NCBI RefSeq assembly: GCF_023954305.1
Contig: NZ_JAMLIG010000001.1
Coordinates: 3,182,001 to 3,246,000, forward strand
Direction of reading: 5' to 3'
DNA from: Mesorhizobium sp.
GTDB taxonomy: Bacteria; Pseudomonadota; Alphaproteobacteria; Rhizobiales; Rhizobiaceae
Length of the DNA stretch: 64,000 nt
Both the position numbers and the translations under genes were made by a program. The notes below the pieces were generated by a model. That model was not told the origin of the DNA. It made no database searches and was given only the letters and a program-made list of their open reading frames with translations. Positions within the stretch are counted from its first letter, which is position 1. The number at the start of each line of letters is the position of its first letter. This document shows positions 27,207-35,208 of the stretch, piece by piece.

Positions 27207-27899
27207 TCAGCCCTTGCTCGCTGCCATGGTCTTCATCGCGGCCGCGGCGGCCGCCTCGACATGGGCAACGCAGACCTGGACGGCGCGCTCCTCGTCACGC
27301 GCCTCGAGAGCATCGAGGAACTCGCGCAGTTCGCGGATGGACTGCTGTGCGCGCTCTGCGCTGGACAGGGACACGACGCGAAGCTGGGACACGCGGGTAT
27401 GGATCCGGCGCAGCATGTCGGCGGCGACCGGGTTGCCTGCACCCTCGAGCAGGATGTCGTAGAAATGCGTCTTGGCCGCGATGAAGGCCTCGGCGGAAAA
27501 ATCGCTGTAGACCTCGGCGAGCCGCTCGACGCTGTCGCGCAGAGCCTTCATCTGGGCGGGCGTGTGGTTGCGTGCGAACAGGCGCGCCGCGAGGCCCTCC
27601 AGCATCGCCCGCACCTCGTAGATCGACCGCGCGGTATCGACGCTGACCGTGCTGACGCTCAGGCCTTTGTTGGGCTGGAGCGTGATCAGGCCGTCGGCCT
27701 GGAGCTCGCGCAGCGCCTCGCGCAGCGACGTGCGCGACACGCCCATCATTTCGCACAGTTCGCGCTCGATAAGCCGCGCGCCCGCCGGGAACTTGCCCGT
27801 CGCGATCGCCAGGCGCAGGCGTTCGGCCACCTGCTCGCGCAGCCCCGGCAGGGTCTGCACCCGCATCGACAGGTCGTCGCTGGCACTGGTGATGGACAT
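27207..27899 (-). CDS. GntR-family regulator, FCD subfamily
   Basis: 230-residue regulator. The N-terminal winged helix (LREQVAERLRLAIATGKFP, LCEMMGVSRTSLREALREL, LITLQPNKGLSV) is followed by an all-helical FCD effector domain (YEVRAMLEGLAARL, KTHFYDILLEGAGNPV, VAHVEAAAAA), which in this family binds small carboxylates, often with a metal ion. The start at 27899 has GGGAGAG upstream. It is divergent from the carboxymuconolactone-decarboxylase-like gene across an operator-like repeat that is repeated near 23.5 and 24.4 kb, so it is the best candidate controller of the whole 18.8-28.4 kb block. Confidence 0.92.
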   Translation of the reverse strand: MSITSASDDLSMRVQTLPGLREQVAERLRLAIATGKFPAGARLIERELCEMMGVSRTSLREALRELQADGLITLQPNKGLSVSTVSVDTARSIYEVRAMLEGLAARLFARNHTPAQMKALRDSVERLAEVYSDFSAEAFIAAKTHFYDILLEGAGNPVAADMLRRIHTRVSQLRVVSLSSAERAQQSIRELREFLDALEARDEERAVQVCVAHVEAAAAAAMKTMAASKG

Positions 27900-27987
27900 T
27901 CCGGCTCTCTCCCGCTGACGCCCCGACTTCCCGTCCGGATGGCGAAAACCGCCCGCACCATTCGAAGGCGACGAATCTGCTCGTCGC

Positions 27988-28006
27988 CATACTGTAATTT
28001 TGTATG
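27988..28006. promoter_or_regulatory. Operator-like inverted repeat CATAC-N9-GTATG
   Basis: CATAC (27988-27992) and GTATG (28002-28006) form a perfect inverted repeat with a 9-base AT-rich spacer that contains TGTAAT (27993-27998), a possible plus-strand -10. TTGACA reads on the minus strand at 28010-28005. The repeat lies between the GntR gene and the divergent downstream gene and has the same spacing as the repeat at 23488-23506. Confidence 0.6.
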
Positions 28007-28027
28007 TCAAAGAACAAGGTGGCCCAT

Positions 28028-28429
28028 ATGACGACGCAGGACAAGACCATCGGGGACCTTTTCGAGGAGGGTCTGCAGCTGCGCCGCCAGGTTCTCGGTC
28101 CGGAATATGTCGACCGCTCGATGAAATCCGCCAACGACTTCATGATGACGTTCCAGCACATCACCACCGAGTGGTGCTGGGGCTATGCCTGGGGCCGCGA
28201 CACGCTGGATCTCAAGACCCGCAGCATGCTGAACCTGGCCATGCTCACCGCGCTCAACCGCGCGGCGGAGATCAAGCTGCACGTCCGCGGCGCGGTGAAC
28301 AACGGCGTGACGGTCGACGAGATCAAGGAAGTTCTGCTTCACGCGACGGTCTATTGCGGCATTCCGGCCGGCCTCGACGCCTTCAAGGCGGCAAACGAAG
28401 TGCTGACGGAGATGAGGGCCTTCGATTGA
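28028..28429 (+). CDS. Carboxymuconolactone decarboxylase-like protein
   Basis: 133-residue all-helical protein of the CMD/AhpD superfamily, with the PcaC-type pattern ALNRAAEIKLHVRGAVNNGVT and EVLLHATVYCGIPAGLDAF. Members decarboxylate lactones or act in related ring-opening steps; a CxxC peroxidase motif is absent. The start at 28028 has AAGGTGG upstream; an ATG at 28004 lies inside the operator repeat and is less likely. Regulated most likely by the adjacent GntR protein. Confidence 0.86.
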   Translation: MTTQDKTIGDLFEEGLQLRRQVLGPEYVDRSMKSANDFMMTFQHITTEWCWGYAWGRDTLDLKTRSMLNLAMLTALNRAAEIKLHVRGAVNNGVTVDEIKEVLLHATVYCGIPAGLDAFKAANEVLTEMRAFD

Positions 28430-28490
28430 ACGGGCCCGGCGCCGAACTGACTGCCCCCGTTTCCCGTCATCGCCACCCACAGGTGCGCGG

Positions 28491-29384
28491 CTATTGCTGC
28501 GGCGAGGTCGAGCGCAGCAGCGTCTCACGCGCCGAGGCCAGATGCGCGCGGCAAGCCAATTCCACCCTTGCCGCATCACGGCTGAAAAGTGCGTCGATAT
28601 AGGCCAGGTGCTCGCGGATCGCGACTTCGTTTCGCTGGCGCTCGTCGTGCTTGTTCCACTGGTAGTGGTAGTGGAAGATCACCGTGATGATGTCGTAGAA
28701 ACTGTCGATAAACCGGTTCGGCGCCGCCGAACTGATCAGGCGATGGAAGCGACTGTCGAGATCGGAGAAGTCGTGGTAGCGCACGGTGATCTCATCCAGT
28801 AGTTGCACATGTTCGCGCCTTAGTGCCTCCAGTTCCGACCAATGGGGCGAAGTATCCGGCAATGCCGCCAAGGCGCGGGCCGACCGTAGCTCGAACATCT
28901 CGCGGATTTCGAACAGTTCCAGTGAGAAACTCGGCGTGAAGCCCTTGAAGACCCAGCCCGCATTGGGGCGCCGCTCGATCAGTCCGAAGCGCTGGAAGCG
29001 GTTGAGGAACTCGCGGATGCCGGTGGTCGCGACGCCGAACTTGCGCGCCAGTTCGAGTTCGTTGATTGCTGTGCCGGGCCTGGCATTGTCGCGCAACATC
29101 CATTCCATGAACCGTTCCTCGACCTGGGCGGCGGTGGGGACCGTCTCCGCCAGCGGGAACCGGATCATCGCCTGGCCGGGCGCGCCGACGTTGCGGTGCC
29201 GCCCGTCGCCGGTGACGATGCCGCCCGCCTCGAGCGCGGCAATGACCTTGCGCACGGTCGTGCGGCTCACCGAAAGCTGAGCACTCAGCGCGTTCTCCGA
29301 TGGTAGCGACTCGCCCTCGGACAAGCGTGCCACCAGGTCCAGGGCGTCGTTGAAGGCGCGTTTGAACACTGTGTCGGTCTTCAT
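28491..29384 (-). CDS. GntR-type regulator with two winged-helix domains and an FCD domain
   Basis: 297-residue regulator with an unusual layout. Residues about 7-57 form a first GntR-like winged helix (LPSENALSAQLSVSRTTVRK, ALEAGGIV). Residues about 87-148 form a second (AINELELARKFGVATTGIRE, FGLIERRPNAGW). An FCD effector domain follows (DSRFHRLI, NRFIDSFYDI, RAHLASA). Most GntR/FCD proteins have only one DNA-binding domain. The start at 29384 gives a complete first helix; extending upstream crosses the divergent promoter. It faces the sugar ABC operon, where the 13-base direct repeats at 29420-29432 and 29463-29475 could be its operators. Confidence 0.88.
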   Translation of the reverse strand: MKTDTVFKRAFNDALDLVARLSEGESLPSENALSAQLSVSRTTVRKVIAALEAGGIVTGDGRHRNVGAPGQAMIRFPLAETVPTAAQVEERFMEWMLRDNARPGTAINELELARKFGVATTGIREFLNRFQRFGLIERRPNAGWVFKGFTPSFSLELFEIREMFELRSARALAALPDTSPHWSELEALRREHVQLLDEITVRYHDFSDLDSRFHRLISSAAPNRFIDSFYDIITVIFHYHYQWNKHDERQRNEVAIREHLAYIDALFSRDAARVELACRAHLASARETLLRSTSPQQ

Positions 29385-29419
29385 GCCAAGCGTCTCCGGC
29401 ACCGAATTGATGTACTTTA

Positions 29420-29475
29420 ATCGATAAAAAACAATTTGACGAGGCAAGTCGGCCGGCTTTTTATCTATAAGAAAC
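29420..29475. promoter_or_regulatory. Direct repeats in the divergent GntR/sugar-ABC promoter
   Basis: ATCGATAAAAAAC (29420-29432) and ATCTATAAGAAAC (29463-29475) match at 11 of 13 bases and are 43 bases apart, about four helical turns. A TTGACG at 29435-29440 could be a -35 for the ABC operon. The direct spacing on one face of the helix would suit a regulator with two DNA-binding domains (inference). Confidence 0.45.
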
Positions 29476-29498
29476 ATGTAATCCGGGAGGATCCAGTT

Positions 29499-30548
29499 TT
29501 GGCCGAGGCGACCAGGCAGCCGGACGTCATGTCCGGCGTCCAGGCGAACGAACACGCCCCGAAGGGTGCCACAGCGGTCACCCTCGGACTGCGGGCGCTC
29601 AATTTCGGGCCGCTATTGATCCTGGTCCTGCTGATCCTCGGCATTAGCCTGCTGACTCCCAATTTTCTCAAGCTGGGCAATATCGGCAATATCCTGGCGC
29701 AGACGGCGGTCATCGCCATCGTCGCGCTCGGCCAACAGCTCGTCATCCTCACACGCGGTATCGATCTTTCAGTGGGCGCCAACCTGGCGCTCGCCACGGT
29801 GGTCGGCGGTCTGGTTTACCGCTGGGCGGACTCGTCCGTCCTGGTCATCGCCGCGATGCTGGCGAGCGGCGCGCTGGTGGGCTTCATCAACGGTGCGGTC
29901 TACGTGTTCGGCCGCCTGCCGCACCCGTTCATCATCACCCTGGCGACGTTGTCGATCTGCCGCGGCCTGGCGTTCGAACTGTCGGTCAACCACACGACGA
30001 TGCGCGGCATGCCGTCGGGGGTGACGTTTCTCGGCGAAAGTTCCTTACTCGGCGTGCCCAACTCCTTCTACATCGTGCTGGGCGTCGCGCTGATCGTGCT
30101 GGTGATGACCAAGTCGATGGTGTGGGGCCGCTGGACCTATGCCGTGGGCGGCAATCCCAAGGCCGCGGTCGAGATGGGCATTCCGGTCAAATGGGTGCTG
30201 GTCTCGACCTATGTCATCGCCGGCCTGTGCGCCGGCATCGGCGCCGTCGTGCTGGCCGGACGCACGGGGGCCGGCTCGCCGCTCTACGGCAATCTGCTCG
30301 AACTCGACACGATCGCCGCGGTCATCATCGGCGGCGCCAGCTTCCTCGGCGGCCGCGGGCATCTGGGCCATGCGCTGGTGGGCGCCGTCATGATCGGCGT
30401 CATCCGCAACGCGCTCAACCTGCTCAATGTCGATGTGTTCTACCAGATGATCGCGATCGGCCTGATCATCGTGCTTGCGGTCGAGGCGGACGTGCTGCGC
30501 AACCATCTCGAGGCCCGCGCCCGGGTCAACCAAGCGAGGGCGCAATGA
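29499..30548 (+). CDS. Sugar ABC transporter permease (RbsC/FrcC type)
   Basis: 349-residue permease with about eight to ten membrane helices. Family marks are GQQLVILTRGIDLSVGANLA, HPFIITLATLSICRGLA, GRWTYAVGGNPKAAVEMGI and IIGGASFLGGRGHLGHA. No ATG fits a ribosome site; TTG at 29499 lies 8 bases after GGGAGG and gives the normal length, while ATG at 29529 lacks a site. The stop overlaps the ATPase ATG (ATGA). First gene of a three-gene importer in the order permease, ATPase, binding protein. Confidence 0.9.
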   Translation: MAEATRQPDVMSGVQANEHAPKGATAVTLGLRALNFGPLLILVLLILGISLLTPNFLKLGNIGNILAQTAVIAIVALGQQLVILTRGIDLSVGANLALATVVGGLVYRWADSSVLVIAAMLASGALVGFINGAVYVFGRLPHPFIITLATLSICRGLAFELSVNHTTMRGMPSGVTFLGESSLLGVPNSFYIVLGVALIVLVMTKSMVWGRWTYAVGGNPKAAVEMGIPVKWVLVSTYVIAGLCAGIGAVVLAGRTGAGSPLYGNLLELDTIAAVIIGGASFLGGRGHLGHALVGAVMIGVIRNALNLLNVDVFYQMIAIGLIIVLAVEADVLRNHLEARARVNQARAQ

Positions 30549-31303
30549 CGGGCGCGACGCCGGTCCTCGTGGTTCGCGGCGCGCACAAACGCTTCGGCGC
30601 CGTGCATGCGCTGAAGGGCGTGGCGCTCGAGGCTTACCGAGGCGAGGTGTTGGCGCTGCTCGGCGACAACGGCGCCGGCAAGTCGACTCTGGTGCGCTGC
30701 ATCAGCGGCGTGCATGCGCTCGACGAGGGCGAGATCCTGCTCGACGGCGAAGCGGCCGCGATCGGCACTCCGTCGCTCGCCAGGCAGGCGGGGATCGAGA
30801 CGGTCTATCAGGATCTCGCCCTGTTCGACAATTTGACCCCGTCGCAGAACTTCTACTGCGGCCGCGAGATCGCGGGGCCGTCCTGGCTGCCGCGCGGACT
30901 GCGCTTCCTGAATGCGCGGGCGATGGACCGGGAGGCTGCGTCCGTCATCGATCGGCTCAAGGTGAAGCTGCCGAAATTCGACGCGCCGGTGGCGCTGATG
31001 TCCGGCGGGCAGCGGCAGGCCATCGCGGTCGCGCGTGCCACGGTCTTCGCCCGCAAAGTGGTGATCCTCGACGAGCCGACAGCGGCGCTCGGGGTGCGGG
31101 AATCGCGCAAGGTGCTCGATCTCGTGCGCCAGCTTCGCGACGAGGGCAACGCGGTGATCCTCATCACCCACAACATGGAACATGTCATCGAACTCGCCGA
31201 CCGCGCCGTGGTGCTGCGGCAGGGACGCAAGGTCGGCGAACTGAAGCCCGAGCGGGCGAACCAGCAGGAACTGGTGTCGCTGATCGTCGGGGCGGAAGCC
31301 TGA
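30545..31303 (+). CDS. Sugar ABC transporter ATPase, single domain (FrcA type)
   Basis: 252-residue ATPase with one nucleotide-binding domain: GDNGAGKST, the Q-loop in VYQDLALFDN, signature MSGGQRQ and Walker B VVILDEPTAAL. The sequence belongs to the Frc-type half-length ATPases rather than double-length RbsA. It overlaps the permease by 4 bases and is separated from the binding-protein gene by 82 bases that contain a hairpin. Confidence 0.93.
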   Translation: MTGATPVLVVRGAHKRFGAVHALKGVALEAYRGEVLALLGDNGAGKSTLVRCISGVHALDEGEILLDGEAAAIGTPSLARQAGIETVYQDLALFDNLTPSQNFYCGREIAGPSWLPRGLRFLNARAMDREAASVIDRLKVKLPKFDAPVALMSGGQRQAIAVARATVFARKVVILDEPTAALGVRESRKVLDLVRQLRDEGNAVILITHNMEHVIELADRAVVLRQGRKVGELKPERANQQELVSLIVGAEA

Positions 31304-31344
31304 CAGGAATTCGCCGCCGGCCACACGGCCAGCGGCGATGGGAA

Positions 31345-31365
31345 GGCCGTCCAGCGTGGACGGCC
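31345..31365 (+). other. Intercistronic hairpin before the sugar-binding-protein gene
   Basis: GGCCGTCCA (31345-31353) pairs perfectly with TGGACGGCC (31357-31365) across a 3-base loop, 20 bases before the GTG start. It may separate permease/ATPase mRNA from the more abundant binding-protein mRNA. Confidence 0.55.
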
Positions 31366-31385
31366 AGGTTCAATGGGAGGAACAT

Positions 31386-32300
31386 GTGAGACTCCGGACA
31401 TTGCTCGCCGGCGCGGTCTTCATTCTCGCGCTCGCAGCCCAAGCCTCGGCAGCCGATGCCGTCAAAATCGGCTTCATCACCAAGTTCCCGGTACCGTTCT
31501 TCGCCACGATGGAGAACGCGGCCAAGGAATACGCCGCCGCCAATCCAGGCGTGGAGATCATCTTCGCGCAAGGAGCTTCCGCGACCGACATCGAGGGCCA
31601 GATCGCGCATATCGAATCAATGGTGACGCAGGGGGTGCAGGGCATCGCGCTCACCCCGGTCGATCCAACCGTAGCCGCGGCCCTCGACAAGGCGGTCGCC
31701 GCCGGCGTCAAGGTCGTACTGATGGACAACAACATCCCCGACTGGAACGGCCGCACCGCATTGGCGACCACCGACAACTACGCCGCCGGCAAGATCGCCG
31801 GCGAATATTTGAAGTCGGTTCTCAAGGCCGGCGATACGATGGGCATCCTGGAAGGCGTGCCGGGAGTTCCGGCTCTTGACGACCGCGTCAAGGGCATGAT
31901 GGAAGGGCTCGGCGGACTGGACGTCAAGATCGTCGGCCGCGGCGGTACCGACTGTACGGAGGAGAAGGGCATCAGCCTGGCCGAAGACATCCTGACCGCC
32001 AATCCGGATGTCACCGCGATCTATGCGGCGTGCGGACCGCCCGCCGCAGGTGCCGCCCAGGCGATCAAGAACGCCAATCTGGTGGGCAAGGTGATCCTCG
32101 TCGGATTCGACTTCTGCTGCGGTGAGGAGGAAGCGCTGGAAGCCGGAATCGAGAACGCCACCGTCGCGCAGTTCCCGACGAAGATGGCCTCGCTCGGCGT
32201 CGACGCCCTGGTCAAGGCGATCCGCGGCGAGAAGGTCGAGTCGCTGATCGACTCGGGCGCGGCACTCGTCACCAAGGCCAACATGGCCGATTTCAAATAG
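31386..32300 (+). CDS. Sugar ABC transporter periplasmic binding protein (RbsB/FrcB type)
   Basis: 304-residue periplasmic binding protein of the pentose/hexose family. Signal peptide about 1-23 (LAAQASAAD). Mature marks include KIGFITKFPVPFFATMENAA, IALTPVDPTVAAALDKAV, VVLMDNNIP, TTDNYAAGKIAGEYL and VGFDFCCGEEEAL. The GTG at 31386 follows GGGAGGAACAT; the ATG two bases earlier is out of frame and meets TGA at once. Several paired cysteines (ACGPPA, FDFCCG) are unusual. Two tandem hairpins follow the stop. Confidence 0.9.
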   Translation: MRLRTLLAGAVFILALAAQASAADAVKIGFITKFPVPFFATMENAAKEYAAANPGVEIIFAQGASATDIEGQIAHIESMVTQGVQGIALTPVDPTVAAALDKAVAAGVKVVLMDNNIPDWNGRTALATTDNYAAGKIAGEYLKSVLKAGDTMGILEGVPGVPALDDRVKGMMEGLGGLDVKIVGRGGTDCTEEKGISLAEDILTANPDVTAIYAACGPPAAGAAQAIKNANLVGKVILVGFDFCCGEEEALEAGIENATVAQFPTKMASLGVDALVKAIRGEKVESLIDSGAALVTKANMADFK

Positions 32301-32308
32301 CATCCGTT

Positions 32309-32362
32309 CGGAGGCCGACCCCGGCCGGCCTCCGCATACCCCATGCCGGCCGCTAGGCCGGC
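32309..32362 (+). other. Two tandem hairpins after the sugar-binding-protein gene
   Basis: CGGAGGCCG/CGGCCTCCG (32309-32334) and GCCGGCC/GGCCGGC (32345-32362) lie between the binding-protein stop and the alcohol dehydrogenase start. Neither has a T-run. They probably cap the binding-protein mRNA and lower readthrough to the two enzyme genes. Confidence 0.55.
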
Positions 32363-32389
32363 CATCGAAAGACCCAAAGCGTGCCGCCC

Positions 32390-33400
32390 ATGAAAGCCCT
32401 CGTCTGCATCGAACCCGGAACGCTCAGCCTCGAAGACCGGCCGCGGCCCTCGGTAGCCCCGGGCCAGGTGCTGGTTCGGCCGCGCCGGGTGGGCATCTGC
32501 GGCACCGACTACCATATCTTCGAGGGCAAGCACCCGTTCCTCCAGTATCCGCGGGTCATGGGCCACGAACTGGCCGTCGAAGCCGTGGAGACGCCGGAGG
32601 GATCGGGCGTGCAGCCCGGCGAGATCTTCGCCGTCAATCCATATCTCGCCTGCGGCCACTGCATCGCCTGCCGGAAAGGCAAGCCGAACTGCTGCACCAA
32701 AGTGTCCGTCCTCGGCGTCCATCAGGACGGGGGAATGGCCGGGCTGTTGCCGGTGCCGGTCGCCAATCTCGTGCGGGCGCCGGGGCTCAGCCTCGACCAG
32801 TGCGCCATGGTGGAGTTCCTGTCCATCGGCGCCCATGCGGTGCGCCGAGGCGCGGTGACGAGGGAGGACAGGGTGCTGGTGGTCGGCGCGGGGCCGATCG
32901 GGCTCGGCGTCATCCTGTTCGCGCACCTGGCGGGCGCGACCGTCGCCGTGCTCGACCAGGATCGGGATCGAGGCCTCGCCGCGAAATCCATTGCCGATAT
33001 CGCCGCGTTCACGGCGGACGAAGGCGGATTGGCCGGTCTGTCGGACTTCACGGACGGGGAAGGGTTCGACGTCGTCTTCGACGCGACGGGCAGCCCGCGC
33101 GCGATGGAGAAAGGCTTCGACCATGTCGCCCATGGCGGACGTTACGTGCTCGTCAGCGTCGTCAAGGACGCGATCAGCTTCACGGACCCGGACTTCCACC
33201 GCAAGGAGATGACGCTTCTCGGCAGCCGCAATGCGACTTCGGCCGATTTCGAGCGGGTCATCGCCGCTATCAGTGACGGCTCCGCGCCGGTCGACCGGCT
33301 GATCACCCACCGCACGGACCTGGACGGCGCCGTTCACGACATATCGCGGTGGGCAAAGGACAAGAGCGGTCTTATAAAGGCGATCGTCGAGATCGATTGA
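32390..33400 (+). CDS. Zinc-dependent alcohol (polyol/sugar acid) dehydrogenase
   Basis: 336-residue medium-chain dehydrogenase. Catalytic zinc ligands occur in GICGTDYH and GHELAVEAV; the structural zinc set is ACGHCIACRKGKPNCC; the NAD fold begins at VVGAGPIGLGVI. The layout matches sorbitol/L-threonine/galactonate-type dehydrogenases (RspB-like). ATG 32390 is taken as start; GTG 32381 would add three residues. Linked with a sugar importer and the SMP-30 lactonase, it likely oxidises the imported sugar, sugar acid or polyol. Confidence 0.9.
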   Translation: MKALVCIEPGTLSLEDRPRPSVAPGQVLVRPRRVGICGTDYHIFEGKHPFLQYPRVMGHELAVEAVETPEGSGVQPGEIFAVNPYLACGHCIACRKGKPNCCTKVSVLGVHQDGGMAGLLPVPVANLVRAPGLSLDQCAMVEFLSIGAHAVRRGAVTREDRVLVVGAGPIGLGVILFAHLAGATVAVLDQDRDRGLAAKSIADIAAFTADEGGLAGLSDFTDGEGFDVVFDATGSPRAMEKGFDHVAHGGRYVLVSVVKDAISFTDPDFHRKEMTLLGSRNATSADFERVIAAISDGSAPVDRLITHRTDLDGAVHDISRWAKDKSGLIKAIVEID

Positions 33401-33457
33401 CACGGATTGTGACGACGGCCCGTGAGGGGGTGGGCCGGAGTCCGGGGGGGAGCACGC

Positions 33458-34378
33458 TTGGCCGCGACAGACTACGAGATATTCGACGACCGCTTCGCTC
33501 GACTGGTCTTCACCAACGCGCATGTCGACACGCTGTGGACCGGCGGCCGCTGGTGCGAGGGACCGGCCTATCTGCCCGCCGGACGCTACCTTATCTGGTC
33601 GGACATCCCGAACGACCGGATCCTGCGCTGGGACGAAGCGAGCGGCCAGGTCGCAACCTTCGAGCAGCCCTGCCGCAACCAGAATGGGCACACCGTCGAT
33701 CATCAGGGGCGGCTGATCGCCTGCGAGCACCGCAGCCGCAGTGTCACGCGCATCGCCATAGACGGCTCGCGCGAGGTACTGGCGGACCGGTTCGAGGGAA
33801 AGCGCTTCAATTCGCCCAACGACGTGGTGGTGAAGTCGGACGGCTCGATCTGGTTTACCGATCCGTCCTACGGCATCGACAGCGACTATGAGGGCGACAA
33901 GTCGCTGATGGAGCAGGACGGCCGCCACGTCTACCGCATCGACCCGTCAGGTTCTGTCACACGCGTGGTGGCCGACATGAAGCAGCCGAACGGGCTGGCG
34001 TTCTCGCCGGACGAAAAGCATCTCTACGTCGCCGACACCGGCCGGACCCATTTTCCCGACTGCGCGCCGCGCATCCGCCGCTATCCGCTCCTGTCCGTCG
34101 GCGCGTCGCTCGGTCCGGGCGAGGATTTCGTCTTCTGCGACTCCGGCCTGTTTGACGGCTTCAGGGTCGACACCGCCGGCAATATCTGGGCCTCGGCGGG
34201 CGACGGGGTTCACTGCTTTGCGGCCGACGGAACCCTGCTGGGCAAGATCCGCATCGACGAAGTCGTCGCGAACGTCTGCTTCGGCGGACCGAAGCGCAAC
34301 CGGCTGTTCATCTGCGCGACGACGTCGCTGCGGTCAGTCTACGTCAATGCGCGCGGCGCGGGCGAACGGTTCGTCTGA
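33458..34378 (+). CDS. SMP-30/gluconolactonase family lactonase
   Basis: 306-residue six-bladed beta-propeller hydrolase that opens sugar lactones using one divalent metal. The expected metal ligands appear in WCEGPAYLP (Glu), NSPNDVVV (Asn) and a later Asp region (FDGFRVDTAGNIW). The TTG at 33458 is chosen because GGGGGGAG lies a few bases upstream and homologues begin near AATDYE; a GTG at 33422 is the alternative start. It ends the sugar operon and converges on the next GntR gene. Confidence 0.86.
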   Translation: MAATDYEIFDDRFARLVFTNAHVDTLWTGGRWCEGPAYLPAGRYLIWSDIPNDRILRWDEASGQVATFEQPCRNQNGHTVDHQGRLIACEHRSRSVTRIAIDGSREVLADRFEGKRFNSPNDVVVKSDGSIWFTDPSYGIDSDYEGDKSLMEQDGRHVYRIDPSGSVTRVVADMKQPNGLAFSPDEKHLYVADTGRTHFPDCAPRIRRYPLLSVGASLGPGEDFVFCDSGLFDGFRVDTAGNIWASAGDGVHCFAADGTLLGKIRIDEVVANVCFGGPKRNRLFICATTSLRSVYVNARGAGERFV

Positions 34379-34412
34379 CAGGCGGACGGGCGGCGTCGCG
34401 TTCAGATCGCGC

Positions 34413-35180
34413 TCACGATGCGCCGACGGCGGTGCGGGCGCCCGATCCGCCGGAATCCTGGGTGGCAATCACGGCGTCCGTATTGGCAAGCAGCCGCCTC
34501 ACTGCCTTGCGCGCCGCTTCCGGGCGCTGCAGGCGGATGCAGCGTTCGATCTCCTCATGCAGGTCCTGCGCATGGCGCAGGTCGTTGACCTCGCGCGTGA
34601 CGAAAACGAACAGGCCTTCCAGCGCGGAATCGATGAGCGCGCCCAGCGGCAAGAGCAACTCGTTGCCCGCCGCGCGCAGGATCGCCAGATGAAAGCGTGT
34701 ATCCGCTGCTGTGCGCTCGCTCAGCGTCCGCGCGGTGCCCATCTCGTGGCAGGCCTTGCTGATCGCCTCCATCTGGGTCTCGCTGCGTCGCTGAGAGGCG
34801 AGCGCTGCGGCTTCCGGCTCAATGATGTAGCGAAACTCCTGCACAGTCTTCAGGAAGGTGCGGCGCTCCGGCGAGGCGGCGTACCAGGTGAGCACCTCGC
34901 GATCGAGCAGGTTCCAGCGTTCCCGCGGCTCCACCCAGCTGCCGATCTTCGGCCGCGAGGCGAGCAGGTTCTTGGCCATCAGCATCTTGATCGCCTCGCG
35001 CACGACCGAGCGGCCGACGCCGAACATCGCCGACCATTCGGCTTCGTTGGGCAGGATCGTGCCGGGCGGGTAGTCGCCCCGCACGATGCGCTGGCCGATC
35101 TCGTTGGCGACCGAGAAATGCACGAAGGTTCCGCCTATGCGCGGGGCTTCCCGTCCGACGCTTCGCGGCTTCGTCGCCAT
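34413..35180 (-). CDS. GntR-family regulator, FadR/FCD subfamily
   Basis: 255-residue regulator. A winged helix (VANEIGQRIVRGDYPPGTILPN, MFGVGRSVVREAIKML, GSWVEPRERWN) is followed by an FCD domain (DTRFHLAILRAAGNELLL). The last metal-ligand position, usually His, reads RRLLAN, so metal binding may be altered. It is downstream of and on the same strand as the permease and ATPase genes (28-base gap), and probably controls the divergent promoter region 37055-37198. Confidence 0.9.
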   Translation of the reverse strand: MATKPRSVGREAPRIGGTFVHFSVANEIGQRIVRGDYPPGTILPNEAEWSAMFGVGRSVVREAIKMLMAKNLLASRPKIGSWVEPRERWNLLDREVLTWYAASPERRTFLKTVQEFRYIIEPEAAALASQRRSETQMEAISKACHEMGTARTLSERTAADTRFHLAILRAAGNELLLPLGALIDSALEGLFVFVTREVNDLRHAQDLHEEIERCIRLQRPEAARKAVRRLLANTDAVIATQDSGGSGARTAVGAS

Positions 35181-35208
35181 TCAATGCTCCAATTTCGACA
35201 TGGCGACG

